From NCBI RefSeq assembly GCF_004153545.1, contig NZ_SDVA01000008.1:121182-185181 (forward strand): DNA of 64,000 nucleotides, in the 5' to 3' direction. Origin of the DNA: Serinicoccus sediminis. GTDB taxonomy: Bacteria; Actinomycetota; Actinomycetes; Actinomycetales; Dermatophilaceae. Of this stretch, positions 1 to 8,652 are shown piece after piece (position 1 is the first letter of the stretch; each line of letters starts with the position of its first letter). Under the pieces are notes generated by a model that made no database searches, was not told where the DNA came from, and worked only from the letters and a program-made list of their open reading frames with translations. The position numbers and the translations under genes are program-made.

Positions 1-1406
1 AGGCGGCCGCCGAGGGCGTCCTCGAGCACAAGGTAGACGAGGGTGAGCAGGGAGCCCACGGCGGTGACCGCTGCCACCCCGAACAGCACGAGGAGGTAGC
101 TGCGGCGGGTGGGGGAGGCCAGCTCGGCCTCCGGGTCCGCCGCCCGGGCGCGCTGGGCCTGGCGCCAGTGGCGCCACCAGACCGGTAGCCCGACGGCGAG
201 CAGGACGGTGGTGGCCAGGAGCGTGTTGACCGCCGACCCCGCGGTCAGCAGGTCCGCGTCACCGGCGAGGGCCTCGACGAGCGTGACGATGACCAGCACC
301 AGACCTGCCGCCGCCGCCAGCAGGCCGATGGCGGCCAGGAGGTACTCGTAGACCCTCCGCACCTCGCTCCGGGGCCGCGCGCCGGAGGTCCGGTCCGCGT
401 CCCCGAGGTCCAGCACGGTCTGGTGGTACCGCCACACGAGCAGGCCCACCACGCTCACGCCGACCTCGAGGGGCAACGGCCGGAAGTGCTGGGACGCCGA
501 GGTGGCCACCGGGTCGCCGAGCCACCAGACGAGCAGGTCATACCCGACGCGGCTCGCCCCGACGATCGCCATGACGAGGCCGCCGCCCACGCCGGCGAGC
601 AGCACCAGCGCCAGCCAGGGTGTGTCCCGGGGGCCGGCCACGCTGCGGACCAGCCAGTGCCACACCCAGACGACGCCGCCCACGAGGGCCACGGCGGCGG
701 CCACCAGGATGTCGTCCAGGCGGGTGGAGACCAGAGAGTTCTCGGTCGAGGTCAGCGCGCGCAGCGAGCTGCCGGTCAGCCGGGCCAGGCCGGTCACCGC
801 CACGCCGAGCCCGATGAGCGAGCCGACCAGGTCGAGGGCACGGACCGAGCGTGCCCGCACCGGCCGTTCCCCCCACCACCGGTAGCCGACGTAGACGGCC
901 GTCCAGACCAGGCCTTGCGCCACCGCGGAGCCGTCGAGGCGTTCGGGCCCCACCAGCGCCGAGAGCGCCCGGATCCAGCCGACCACCGCCACGACCAGCG
1001 CGATCAGCCCGCCGGCGAGCACGGCGAGGGACCACCCCACCGAGCGGGCCTCCCGGTCGTCGGTGCGGAGCCGCCGCGCCGACCACCACGCGAGGACGGC
1101 CCACACGGGCAGGGCGATGAGGACGAAGGTGAGCTGCAGGGCGAGCTGCTGGTCGTCGCGCTCGAGGGTGGCGCCCCGCTCGAGCAGCCGGCCGAGCAGG
1201 CCGGTCAGCCCGGACGCGGCGGCGACGAGCATGCCGGTGAGCAGCAGGTACTGGAAGAACCGCCGGACGGCCGTGCCGGTGATCTCCGGGGGCGCACCGT
1301 GACCGGACACGGCGTCGGCGCGCCGACGCACCAGGGCGAGCACCCCGGTGACCAGCGCCACGACCAGCCCGACGACGACGAGCAGCGAGAGTGCGGCGAC
1401 GATCAC
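1..1406 (-). CDS. DUF5671-type multi-pass membrane protein, 3' end outside the window
   Basis: The reverse-strand frame is open from a GTG at 1406 down to base 1, giving 468 codons with no stop, so the C-terminus lies outside the window. The translation is almost entirely hydrophobic helices joined by Arg-rich loops. A motif of the form RRFFQYLLL followed by a small-residue helix recurs around residues 47, 345 and 430, which is typical of repeated DUF5671 units. The GTG overlaps the stop of the upstream NTF2-like gene (GTGA), so the two are probably translated together. No catalytic residues are visible. The function is unknown; membrane location is inferred from hydrophobicity. Confidence 0.75.
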   Translation of the reverse strand, partial: MIVAALSLLVVVGLVVALVTGVLALVRRRADAVSGHGAPPEITGTAVRRFFQYLLLTGMLVAAASGLTGLLGRLLERGATLERDDQQLALQLTFVLIALPVWAVLAWWSARRLRTDDREARSVGWSLAVLAGGLIALVVAVVGWIRALSALVGPERLDGSAVAQGLVWTAVYVGYRWWGERPVRARSVRALDLVGSLIGLGVAVTGLARLTGSSLRALTSTENSLVSTRLDDILVAAAVALVGGVVWVWHWLVRSVAGPRDTPWLALVLLAGVGGGLVMAIVGASRVGYDLLVWWLGDPVATSASQHFRPLPLEVGVSVVGLLVWRYHQTVLDLGDADRTSGARPRSEVRRVYEYLLAAIGLLAAAAGLVLVIVTLVEALAGDADLLTAGSAVNTLLATTVLLAVGLPVWWRHWRQAQRARAADPEAELASPTRRSYLLVLFGVAAVTAVGSLLTLVYLVLEDALGGR

Positions 1407-1897
1407 CGGCCGTCACCCACCGGGGAGCGCCCGCAGTCGTACGCGGGCCAGGGGCTGCCCGTCAGCCGCCAGCCGTCGGCGACCCGCTCCAGCCGCAGCA
1501 CGTGCTCCTCCGCCCACTCCTCGACCTGCACCGGGCCGTCGTCCCCCCGGACGATCTCGATGGTCACCCGGGCCGTGGAGCCCTGCGGCGCACCGACCCC
1601 GTCGTCGTCGGACCCGCCGTCGACCTCGGTCTCGACGAGCACGATGCGGGCGTCACGGTCGACAAAGCCCTGCTCGAGGTCGGCGGTCGTGCACTCCGAC
1701 GACGGTGCGAGCAGGTCCGCGGCGGCCTCGTAGTCGCGGTCGTGGACCGCCTGGACGTAGTCCTGGACCGCGCGGCCCGGCGAGCCGGAGGGCTGCTGGC
1801 TGGGCTCGCGGACCACCGAGACGACGGCGGCCACGACCGCGAGCGCGACGAGCGCGCCGACGGCGGCGAGCAGCAGACGGGTCGCCCTGTTGTCCAT
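1403..1897 (-). CDS. membrane-anchored NTF2/DUF4878-like protein
   Basis: This is a 164-residue protein. Residues 6-28 form a single hydrophobic helix, followed by a small soluble domain. The start of that domain (AVQDYVQAVHDRDYEAAADLL) and its later strands (VEEWAEEHVLRLERVADGWRLTG) have the layout of small NTF2-like/DUF4878 domains found on actinobacterial surface proteins. No lipobox Cys is seen, so the N-terminal helix is probably an uncleaved anchor facing outward. The gene overlaps the next membrane-protein gene by GTGA. No enzymatic residues are recognisable; a binding or sensory role is a guess. Confidence 0.7.
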   Translation of the reverse strand: MDNRATRLLLAAVGALVALAVVAAVVSVVREPSQQPSGSPGRAVQDYVQAVHDRDYEAAADLLAPSSECTTADLEQGFVDRDARIVLVETEVDGGSDDDGVGAPQGSTARVTIEIVRGDDGPVQVEEWAEEHVLRLERVADGWRLTGSPWPAYDCGRSPVGDGR

Positions 1898-1921
1898 GTC
1901 TGATCATCCCACCCAGGGGCG

Positions 1922-1927
1922 TAGCGT
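1922..1927 (+). promoter_or_regulatory. -10 box TAGCGT ahead of the lipid kinase gene
   Basis: TAGCGT fits the actinobacterial TANNNT pattern. It lies 32 bases before the GTG at 1960, and the GAGGCGAGGAG stretch at about 1944-1954 lies between them. The same hexamer in a nearly identical setting precedes the genes at 59432 and 61604. Confidence 0.4.
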
Positions 1928-1959
1928 GGCCATGTCCTGACCCGAGGCGAGGAGACGCC

Positions 1960-2946
1960 GTGCCCACCGACGAACCGACGCACTCCACCGAGCGCGCCGA
2001 CGGACCCGAACCCGCCGACCCGAGGGTGCTCGTGCTGTCCAACGCGGGCGCCGGCTCCTCCCAGGAGGAGGTGGTGAGGGAGGTGTGCCGCGAGCTCGAC
2101 TCCTGCTCGGACGGCGGCCTCGAGGTCGTCACGCCCGGGGACGACGAGGAGTATGCCGCGGCCGTCGCCACCGCGGTCGGGCGCGACGTGGTCGTCATGG
2201 GTGGGGACGGCTCGGTGCACCGCTTCCTGCAGGCGGTGCACGACCAGGACCTGCTGGGTCGCATCGGCGCCGTCGGGGTGGTGCCGCTCGGCACCGGCAA
2301 CGACCTGGCGCGCGGCGCCGGCATCCCGCTGGACCCGCAGGAGGCGGCGCGGGTGGCGGTGGGCGGCGCCCGCACCCCGCGCGGCCTCCTGGTGGACGAC
2401 GCCGGTGAGGTCGTCGTCAATGTCGTGCACGCCGGGGTGGCGGCCGAGGCGACCGCGCACGCCAGCGAGGTCAAGGGCGTGCTGGGCAAGGCCGGCTACG
2501 CGTGGGGTGCGCTGCGCGCGGGGCTGACCTCCAAGGGCTGGCACCTGCAGGTGCTCGTCGACGGGGAGGCCATCGCCGAGGACGAGCGACCCGAGCTCAT
2601 GGTGAGCCTGGCGCTGGGCAGCTCGGTGGGGGGCGGCACCCCCGTCGCGCCGCACGCGCGCGCCGACGACGGGACGGTGGAGGTCGTCGTGGCTCACGGC
2701 GTGTCGCCCCTGCAGCGGGTCAGCTTCGCGCTCGACCTGCGCAAGGGCAGGCACACCCGGCGCGAGGACGTCACCCTCACGTCGGGGCGGGAGGTCGTCG
2801 TCCGGGCCGAGCGTGAGGTGGACGCCTTCCGGATCAACACCGACGGCGAGGTCGAGGAGCAGCGGGTCACGGAGCGCTCCTGGCGGCTGCTGGACCAGGG
2901 CTGGGCCCTGCGCGTGCCGGAGGGGTCGAGAGGCGACCGGGGCTGA
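1960..2946 (+). CDS. diacylglycerol kinase family lipid kinase
   Basis: This 328-residue protein has the DAGK catalytic fold. A short strand (RVLVLSNAGAGSS) is followed near residue 80 by the nucleotide-binding motif GGDGS, and near residue 110 by PLGTGNDLARG, both hallmarks of the DgkB/YegS/sphingosine-kinase family. These enzymes use ATP to phosphorylate a lipid hydroxyl at the membrane. The substrate cannot be told from sequence; diacylglycerol recycling is the usual bacterial role. The GTG start was chosen because a GAGG-rich ribosome site and a TAGCGT -10 box sit in order just upstream, and the frame upstream reads as Arg/Pro-rich non-coding sequence. Confidence 0.85.
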   Translation: MPTDEPTHSTERADGPEPADPRVLVLSNAGAGSSQEEVVREVCRELDSCSDGGLEVVTPGDDEEYAAAVATAVGRDVVVMGGDGSVHRFLQAVHDQDLLGRIGAVGVVPLGTGNDLARGAGIPLDPQEAARVAVGGARTPRGLLVDDAGEVVVNVVHAGVAAEATAHASEVKGVLGKAGYAWGALRAGLTSKGWHLQVLVDGEAIAEDERPELMVSLALGSSVGGGTPVAPHARADDGTVEVVVAHGVSPLQRVSFALDLRKGRHTRREDVTLTSGREVVVRAEREVDAFRINTDGEVEEQRVTERSWRLLDQGWALRVPEGSRGDRG

Positions 2947-2952
2947 CGCGCC

Positions 2953-2997
2953 GACCCCTCGCGCGCAGACCCGTCGCGCGCGGACCCGCCCCGCGCG
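2953..2997 (+). repeat. three tandem 15-bp repeats
   Basis: Three consecutive 15-base units (2953-2967, 2968-2982, 2983-2997), each starting GACCC and ending CGCGC(A/G), fill the gap between the lipid kinase stop and the convergent reductase stop. The units differ at only a few bases. No hairpin with a U tract is apparent. Confidence 0.7.
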
Positions 2998-3000
2998 GAC

Positions 3001-3732
3001 TCAGCTGCCCGGGACCGCCCGCGGCTCGGCATACCCGAAGAGCTCGCCGTCACCGAGCGCGTTGCGGTCGTTGCCGTAGGTCGGCAGGCCGCCGGCCTGG
3101 CGGAGCAGGTGCGCGGTGTGCATGAGGTTCCAGCTCATGATGGTGGCGTTGCGGCGGGTGAAGTCGTTGTCGAACCCGACTGGGCGCCCGCTGTCCTGCG
3201 GGTCGCCGTAGGAGGGGCCGGGCCCGATCTCGCCGAGCCAGCCGCAGTCCGCCTGGGGCGGGATGACCAGGCCGAGGTGCTGCATCGCGAAGAGCAGCGA
3301 CATGGACGTGTGCTTGACGCCGTCCTCGTTGCCGGTGATGACGGCTCCGCCGACCTTGCCGTAGAAGATCGACTGCCCGCGGTCGTTGAGCATCCCGGAC
3401 ATGGCGTAGAGACGCTCGACGACCCGGCGGCAGACCGACGACTCCTCGCCCAGCCACAGCGGCGTGCCGACGACGAGGATGTCGGCGGCCTCGACCCGCG
3501 GCCACAGCTCCGGCCAGGCGTCGTCGTCCCACCCGTGCTCGCGCATGTCCGGCTGCACGCCCGGCGCGATGCGGTGGTCGACCGCGTGGAGCCGGTCGAC
3601 CTCGACCCCCGCGCCGGCCATGAGGTGGTCGACGACGTCGAGCAGCCGGCCGGTGTGCGACGCCTCGGCGTCCGGGGTCAGCGAGCAGTTGACGAGCAGG
3701 GCGCGCAGACCCTCGTAGTTCGGTGTGTCCAT
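3001..3732 (-). CDS. flavodoxin-fold NAD(P)H-dependent FMN oxidoreductase
   Basis: The 243-residue product opens with a Rossmann-like strand and phosphate loop (ALLVNCSLTPDAEASHTG). It has a middle segment ILVVGTPLWLGEESSV, typical of the flavodoxin/NADPH-dependent FMN reductase fold that binds FMN, and then a second FMN-contact region (VGGAVITGNEDG). Substrate specificity (quinone, azo, iron or other) cannot be read. The ATG at 3732 has a strong AGGAGG site 7-8 bases upstream, whereas the in-frame extension to 3786 is Arg/Pro-rich, so the shorter start is preferred. The gene stands alone and converges on the lipid kinase gene. Confidence 0.8.
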   Translation of the reverse strand: MDTPNYEGLRALLVNCSLTPDAEASHTGRLLDVVDHLMAGAGVEVDRLHAVDHRIAPGVQPDMREHGWDDDAWPELWPRVEAADILVVGTPLWLGEESSVCRRVVERLYAMSGMLNDRGQSIFYGKVGGAVITGNEDGVKHTSMSLLFAMQHLGLVIPPQADCGWLGEIGPGPSYGDPQDSGRPVGFDNDFTRRNATIMSWNLMHTAHLLRQAGGLPTYGNDRNALGDGELFGYAEPRAVPGS

Positions 3733-3928
3733 GGTGGTCCTCCTGGGCAGGGGCGGGGGTCGCCGGTCCAGCCTGCCACGCCCCACGACCGTCGCGCCGC
3801 GATCGTGGTGAGGGGGAGGTGCGTGGTGTCAGGCGGGTCACCCGGGGGTGTCCGGCAGGTCCGTGCCCCGTCGTGACCGAACCCCACGTAAGGTGTGCGG
3901 CACCCACGCTCTCAACGAGGAGACACGT

Positions 3929-5095
3929 ATGCCACACACCCCGATGTCCCGCCGATCCCTGCTCGGCTGGGGCAGCCTGGCCGCCCTGGGCGCGACCGTG
4001 ACCGGCACCGGCGCAGCGCAGGCCGACGCGCAGTACCCGAACCCGGGCAACCAGACGCCGCTGGCGGCGATCCGCTCCTACGGCGACATGGTCACCCAGC
4101 TGCAGCGGCTGGAGAGCACCAGCCGCTACCCCGTGACCGTGCGGACCCTGTCGGAGATCGGCACCGCCGAGTCGCTCAGCGAGCAGGGCCGCGAGCTGTA
4201 TGTCGCGACCGTCGGGACGGGTGACACCCCGATCTGGGTGCAGGGCCGCATCCACGGCAACGAGCCCTACGGGCTGGACTCCACCATGACCGTGCTGAAG
4301 AACCTCGCGACGAGCGGCAAGCGGGAGTGGCAGCAGATCCGCGACGAGTTCACCGTCCACGTCATCCCCTGCTACAACCCGGACGGCTCGGAGGCCAACA
4401 TCCGCGAGACCATCCTCTGGGACCGCGCGGCCGACGCGCCCCGGCTGGACGCGAACGGCAACCAGCAGCGGGTGGACCTCAACCGCGACTGGGCTCCGGA
4501 CCGCTTCGTGGCCCGTGAGTCCCTCGCGTGGTACGAGTACTGGGCCATGGTGCAGCCGGCCTACGCCCTCGACATCCACCACCAGGGCCTCAAGACCGAC
4601 CGGGAGACCGGCGACGCGATCACCTTCTCGCTCGGGATCTCGCTGGCGCCCGGTGGCCCCACACTGCCCGGCATCGAGGGCGGGCTCTACGACGTGCAGA
4701 CGCGGCAGATGCAGAGCCACGTGTGGCTGGAGACCGAGCGCTACGGCTTCATCAGCACCGACAAGTACGACGTGGGGTACGGGACCGTCATCGACATCCG
4801 GGGTGGTGTGGTCTCGGCGATGATGCTGGGGCTGGACTACCAGGGGATGAACCCGAGCGGGCACTCCAACCCGGCCGTGTTCTTCGAGACCTCGGGCAAC
4901 ACCCGCGACGGCAGCATCGGGCACAAGGCGCGCGGCAAGATGGTCCGCCAGAACGTCCTCGGTCTGACTGCCTGGCTGGAGGGCCTCGCCAGCGGGGAGA
5001 TCTTCGACGTCGACCCGACCATCTGGGACGACCAGATCCCCGGCACCCCGGTGCTGCAGTACTTCACCGACTGGGGCGGCATCATCCCGGCCTGA
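3929..5095 (+). CDS. Tat-exported M14 family zinc carboxypeptidase
   Basis: The 388-residue protein begins with a twin-arginine signal (SRRSLLGWGSLAALGA) ending near residue 34, so it should be exported folded. The M14 zinc site is visible as HGNE (His about 109, Glu about 112) and a later histidine in DIHHQG (about 216). LNRDWAP matches the substrate-carboxylate Asn-Arg pair of the family, and a Glu in FFETSG (about 319) fits the general base. These enzymes cleave C-terminal residues from peptides or, in some subfamilies, peptidoglycan stems. The start at 3929 follows ACGAGGAGACACGT; upstream in-frame codons are unlikely to be used. It is monocistronic and followed by a strong hairpin. Confidence 0.85.
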   Translation: MPHTPMSRRSLLGWGSLAALGATVTGTGAAQADAQYPNPGNQTPLAAIRSYGDMVTQLQRLESTSRYPVTVRTLSEIGTAESLSEQGRELYVATVGTGDTPIWVQGRIHGNEPYGLDSTMTVLKNLATSGKREWQQIRDEFTVHVIPCYNPDGSEANIRETILWDRAADAPRLDANGNQQRVDLNRDWAPDRFVARESLAWYEYWAMVQPAYALDIHHQGLKTDRETGDAITFSLGISLAPGGPTLPGIEGGLYDVQTRQMQSHVWLETERYGFISTDKYDVGYGTVIDIRGGVVSAMMLGLDYQGMNPSGHSNPAVFFETSGNTRDGSIGHKARGKMVRQNVLGLTAWLEGLASGEIFDVDPTIWDDQIPGTPVLQYFTDWGGIIPA

Positions 5096-5107
5096 CGCAC
5101 GGCAGAC

Positions 5108-5146
5108 GTCGGGCCCGGCGCCACCTCGCGTGGTGTCGGGCCCGAC
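5108..5146 (+). terminator. bidirectional hairpin between convergent genes
   Basis: Perfect 10-base arms GTCGGGCCCG (5108-5117) and CGGGCCCGAC (5137-5146) enclose a loop that itself pairs CCAC with GTGG. The hairpin lies 13 bases after the peptidase stop and before the convergent LacI stop at 5201. There is no long U tract, as is common in high-GC actinobacteria. Confidence 0.6.
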
Positions 5147-5200
5147 TCGTCCCTCCGGTGGCCGGGCGGGCCGGGCCGGCCCTGGCGGTGCTGTCGACGC

Positions 5201-6217
5201 TCAGCGTGCGGCGCGTGCCGACGTCGACTCCCGGGGCTGCAGCGTCCAGGGCACGACGGGGTGCTCGGGCGGCCCGGTCCACCCCTCGATGCGGCGGACC
5301 AGCAGGTCCAGGACGCTGCCGGTGAGGGCGTCGAGGTCGGGGGACACCGTGGTGAGCGACGGGGCGTGGAAGCGACCCTCCGCGATGTCGTCGAAGCCGC
5401 CGACCGCGATGTCGTCGGGGACCCGGACGCGCGCCTCGTGGCAGGCCCGCAGGGCACCCACGGCCAGGAGGTCGTTGAAGGCGAAGACGGCGTCGGGCCG
5501 GCGGTCGTCCGGCAGGTCCAGCAGCCGTCGCATCCCCCGGTAGCCCTCGTCCCGGCCGAAGCCGTCGACGGTGACGACGCGCTCGTCCGGCAGCTCGACG
5601 CCGGCGTCGCGCGCGGCCTCGGCGAAGCCCTCGAGGCGGACCGATGCCGTGCCCTCGCGCGTCTGCCGGCCGATGACCGCCCAGCGGTGCCGTCCCTGCT
5701 GCCGGAAGTGCTCGCCCATGGCCCGGGACGCCGCGACCGAGTCCACCGCCACGTGGTCGAACTGCGTGGGGGTGCGGCGCTCGCCGAGCAGCACCAGGGG
5801 TATGTCGTCGGTCCGGGCGGCGATCTCCTCGGCCGACAGCGCCAGGGGGCTGAAGACGACCCCGTCGACCATGTGCGAGCGCATCCCGGACAGGACCAGG
5901 CGCTCCTGGTCCGGGTCGGCCCCGGTGATGTCGAGGAGCAGGAGGAAGCCGCGCCGGGTGGCCTCGTCGGAGAGCCGGGCGGCCAGCTCGGCGAAGTAGG
6001 GGGAGTCCAGCTGGGGGACCGCCAGCGCGATGAACCCACCGCGTCCGTGCTTGAGCTGGCGGGCCGCCAGGTTGGGCCGGTAGCCCAGCTGGGTGAGGGA
6101 GGCCTGGACGCGCTCGCGCATGGCCGCGCTCACGTTGGGGTGGTCGTTGACGACGTTGGAGACGGTCTTCACCGAGACGCCCGCATGCTGCGCGACGTCC
6201 TTGAGTCTGACCGGCAT
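5201..6217 (-). CDS. LacI-family transcriptional regulator of the GH43/GH2 locus
   Basis: The 338-residue regulator starts with the LacI helix-turn-helix (LKDVAQHAGVSVKTVSNVVN, residues 4-23) and hinge (RPNLAARQLK). It continues into the periplasmic-binding-like effector domain, with the C-terminal DDIAVGGFDDIAEGRF segment typical of sugar-responsive members. It is divergent from an ABC sugar importer and separated from it by an operator region at 6270-6330, so it very likely represses that operon until a sugar ligand binds. The ATG at 6217 is preferred because TACGAT lies exactly 7 bases upstream, which suggests a leaderless transcript. An ATG three codons earlier (6226) is possible. Confidence 0.88.
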   Translation of the reverse strand: MPVRLKDVAQHAGVSVKTVSNVVNDHPNVSAAMRERVQASLTQLGYRPNLAARQLKHGRGGFIALAVPQLDSPYFAELAARLSDEATRRGFLLLLDITGADPDQERLVLSGMRSHMVDGVVFSPLALSAEEIAARTDDIPLVLLGERRTPTQFDHVAVDSVAASRAMGEHFRQQGRHRWAVIGRQTREGTASVRLEGFAEAARDAGVELPDERVVTVDGFGRDEGYRGMRRLLDLPDDRRPDAVFAFNDLLAVGALRACHEARVRVPDDIAVGGFDDIAEGRFHAPSLTTVSPDLDALTGSVLDLLVRRIEGWTGPPEHPVVPWTLQPRESTSARAAR

Positions 6218-6269
6218 GCGGCCCATCGTAGGCCCAGGCGGACTCCGGACACACCGACGACCTGACCTC

Positions 6270-6330
6270 TTTACAACGGTGGAAAGGCACGGCATACTCG
6301 CTGTCGACCGTGGTGGTTATCCGTTGTAAA
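6270..6330. promoter_or_regulatory. LacI-type operator pair in the divergent promoter
   Basis: TTTACAACGGTGGAAA at 6270-6285 is a palindrome of the LacI type (TTTnCAnCGnTGnAAA) centred on CG. A perfect inverted copy of its left half, CCGTTGTAAA, lies at 6321-6330. The two matching arms are about 51 bases apart, roughly five helical turns, so a looped or two-site repression complex is plausible. The sites sit between the LacI gene and the binding-protein gene, immediately before the ATG at 6349. Confidence 0.65.
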
Positions 6331-6348
6331 CGAGGACAAGGACGTCTC

Positions 6349-7701
6349 ATGCCCCAGCCGACCCGCTCTCCGTTCACCCGCCGTTCGTTCCTGTCCCTGG
6401 CGGCCGCCGGGGGCATGAGCGCGACCGTGGCCGCCTGCGGCGGCGGCAGCTCCCCGCGTGACGCGGGCGGGTCGGGCCAGGCCGCCGCGACGGGGGACGG
6501 CGGCGCCGGCGGGTACGACGGTCCGCAGATGGACCTGACGTTCTGGAACGGCTTCACCGGCGGGGACGGCCCGACGATGAAGGCTCTCGTCGACCAGTTC
6601 AACGCCGAGCACGCCAACATCGCGGTGACGATGACGACGATGCAGTGGGCGGACTACTACGCCAAGCTGCCGACGGCGGTGTCCTCGGGCAACGGCCCGG
6701 ACGTCGGCATCATGCACGTGGACTCGGTGGCCACGAACGCCGCCCGCAACGTCATCCAGCCCCTCGACGACGTGGCGAGCGCCCTGCAGCTGGCCGAGTC
6801 CGACTTCGCCACGGTCCCCTGGCAGGCCGGTCTCTACGACGGCAAGCGCTACGCGATCCCGCTCGACGTGCACCCGCTCGGCTTCTACTACAACAAGACG
6901 GTCATGGAGGAGGCCGGGCTCGACCCGGAGGCCCCCCCGACCGACGCCACCTCCTACATGGACGCCCTGGAGGCGCTGAAGAACGCCGGCATCGAGGGCC
7001 ACTGGGCCAGCCCCTTCCCCTTCACCGGCGGGCTGAGCGTGCAGAGCCTCGTCTACCAGTTCGGCGGCAGCCTGTTCACCGAGGACGGTGCCAGCGTGAC
7101 CTGGGCCGAGGACCCCGGGGTCGAGGCCCTGACCTGGTGGGTCGACCTCATCGAGCAGGGCTACTCGCCCGCCAAGGTCGACCAGGACGCCGACTACATC
7201 GCGCTGAAGAACGGCAAGACCGCCTTCAACTGGAACGGCATCTGGCAGATCAACGACCTCAAGCAGACCGACCTCGAGTGGGGTGTCGCGGCGCTGCCCA
7301 CCATCGGTGGGACGCCGGCCGCCTGGGCCGGCTCGCACCAGTTCGTGCTGCCCGTGCAGAAGTCGTCGGACAGCGACCGGGCCCAGGCGTCGCGCGTCTT
7401 CCTCAACTGGATCAGCGAGCAGTCCCAGGCCTGGGCCGAGGCGGGCCAGGTGCCGGCCCGCAACAGCGCGCGGGAGTCGGCCGAGTTCCAGGACCTCCCC
7501 GAGCAGACCGAGCTCGCCAGCCAGATCGACGACCTGCACTTCCTGCCGACCGTGCCCGGCATCGGCGACTCGATGAGCGAGTTCGACAAGGCGCTCAACG
7601 CGGCCACCCTCGGTGGCACCGACCCGGCGAAGGCCCTGGCCGACTCCGCCGAGCGGGCGCAGAAGATCCTGGACGACAACGCCGCGAAGTACGGCGGCTG
7701 A
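6349..7701 (+). CDS. carbohydrate ABC transporter substrate-binding lipoprotein
   Basis: The 450-residue protein has a signal with paired arginines (TRRSFLSLAAAGG) and a lipobox ending TVAAC, so it should be a lipid-anchored extracellular binding protein. The mature part has the family 1 (maltose/oligosaccharide, MalE/UgpB-like) layout: LTFWNGFTGGDGPTM near the N-terminus, WAGLY-like ligand loops and a PVPARNS-type C-terminal hinge (GQVPARNSA). It is the first gene of an operon with two permeases and three glycosidases, so its ligand is probably an oligosaccharide released by GH43 or GH2 action. LacI operators lie directly upstream. Confidence 0.88.
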   Translation: MPQPTRSPFTRRSFLSLAAAGGMSATVAACGGGSSPRDAGGSGQAAATGDGGAGGYDGPQMDLTFWNGFTGGDGPTMKALVDQFNAEHANIAVTMTTMQWADYYAKLPTAVSSGNGPDVGIMHVDSVATNAARNVIQPLDDVASALQLAESDFATVPWQAGLYDGKRYAIPLDVHPLGFYYNKTVMEEAGLDPEAPPTDATSYMDALEALKNAGIEGHWASPFPFTGGLSVQSLVYQFGGSLFTEDGASVTWAEDPGVEALTWWVDLIEQGYSPAKVDQDADYIALKNGKTAFNWNGIWQINDLKQTDLEWGVAALPTIGGTPAAWAGSHQFVLPVQKSSDSDRAQASRVFLNWISEQSQAWAEAGQVPARNSARESAEFQDLPEQTELASQIDDLHFLPTVPGIGDSMSEFDKALNAATLGGTDPAKALADSAERAQKILDDNAAKYGG

Positions 7702-7704
7702 CCC

Positions 7705-8652
7705 GTGGCGGTGGCGCTGCGACTCGGCACCAGCCGGCGCGAGGGCTCGCCCTGGCTGCCCTACCTCTTCCTCGCGCCCTACCTCCTGCTCTTCGTCACG
7801 TTCGTGGCCGTCCCGGCGGTCTTCGGGCTCTGGATCAGCCTGCACGACTGGGACTACATGCTCGACTCCCAGCTCTTCGTCGGGCTGGGCAACTACGCGG
7901 ACCTGTTCGACCCCACGTCGGTGATCTACCCCGACTTCTGGAACGGTATGCAGAACACCCTCGTCTTCACCCTGGCGAGCGTGCCCTTCCTGGTCGCCCT
8001 GCCGCTGCTGCTGGCGCTGCTGCTGCACCAGAAGTTCCCCGGCCGCACCTTCTTCCGGGCCATGTTCTTCGCGCCCTACGTGCTCGGGGTCGCCGTCATC
8101 GGCCTGATGTGGCGCTACCTGCTCGACGCCAACTTCGGGCTGGTGAACAGCCTGCTGGGCACCGACATCGCGTGGACGACCTCCCAGCCCTGGGCGTGGG
8201 TCGGTCTCGTCGCCGTCACCGTCTGGTGGACCATGGGCTTCAACGCCATCATCTACCTGGCGGGCCTCGGTGACATCCCGGTCGAGCACTACGAGGCAGC
8301 CTCGCTCGACGGCGCCAGCTGGTGGCAGAAGTTCCGCTACGTCACGCTGCCCGGCCTGCGTCCGGTGCTGGTCTTCGTCGTCGTCATCACGGTGCTGGCC
8401 AGCGCCAACATGTTCGGTCAGTCCTACATCGTCACGCAGGGCGGACCGACGCAGTCCACCCAGACCGCCATCATGGTCATCACCGACCTCGGCCTGTCCC
8501 GCTTCCAGATGGGGGCGGCGGCCGCCGAGAGCTACCTGCTGGCGCTGTTCCTGGCCGTGGTCTCGGTCCTCAACTTCTGGCTGCTTCGGGACCGTGACGC
8601 CGCGCAGCAGCGCCGCGAGGCCCGCGCGCAGCGCCGGGCGGTGACCCGATGA
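7705..8652 (+). CDS. sugar ABC transporter permease (MalF-like)
   Basis: This 315-residue protein has six predicted membrane helices. The first is LPYLFLAPYLLLFVTFVAVPAVFGLWIS. Near residue 195 it carries the EAA loop (EAASLDGASWWQKFRYVTLPGL) that docks an ATPase subunit. It starts with GTG three bases after the binding-protein stop and overlaps the next permease by ATGA, so the three are one transcript. No ATPase gene is in this operon; a shared MsiK-type ATPase elsewhere is the expected partner in actinobacteria. Confidence 0.88.
   Translation: MAVALRLGTSRREGSPWLPYLFLAPYLLLFVTFVAVPAVFGLWISLHDWDYMLDSQLFVGLGNYADLFDPTSVIYPDFWNGMQNTLVFTLASVPFLVALPLLLALLLHQKFPGRTFFRAMFFAPYVLGVAVIGLMWRYLLDANFGLVNSLLGTDIAWTTSQPWAWVGLVAVTVWWTMGFNAIIYLAGLGDIPVEHYEAASLDGASWWQKFRYVTLPGLRPVLVFVVVITVLASANMFGQSYIVTQGGPTQSTQTAIMVITDLGLSRFQMGAAAAESYLLALFLAVVSVLNFWLLRDRDAAQQRREARAQRRAVTR

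Noticed and set aside
538..1416. Long Arg/Ala-rich reverse-strand frame at the left edge
   Set aside because: Its composition is that of an off-frame reading of GC-rich DNA. The overlapping frame that starts at 1406 gives clear membrane helices and DUF5671 repeats.
3050..4924. Long reverse-strand frame across the peptidase gene
   Set aside because: It runs antisense to the M14 gene, shows no family motif, and the M14 frame has a signal peptide and intact zinc ligands.
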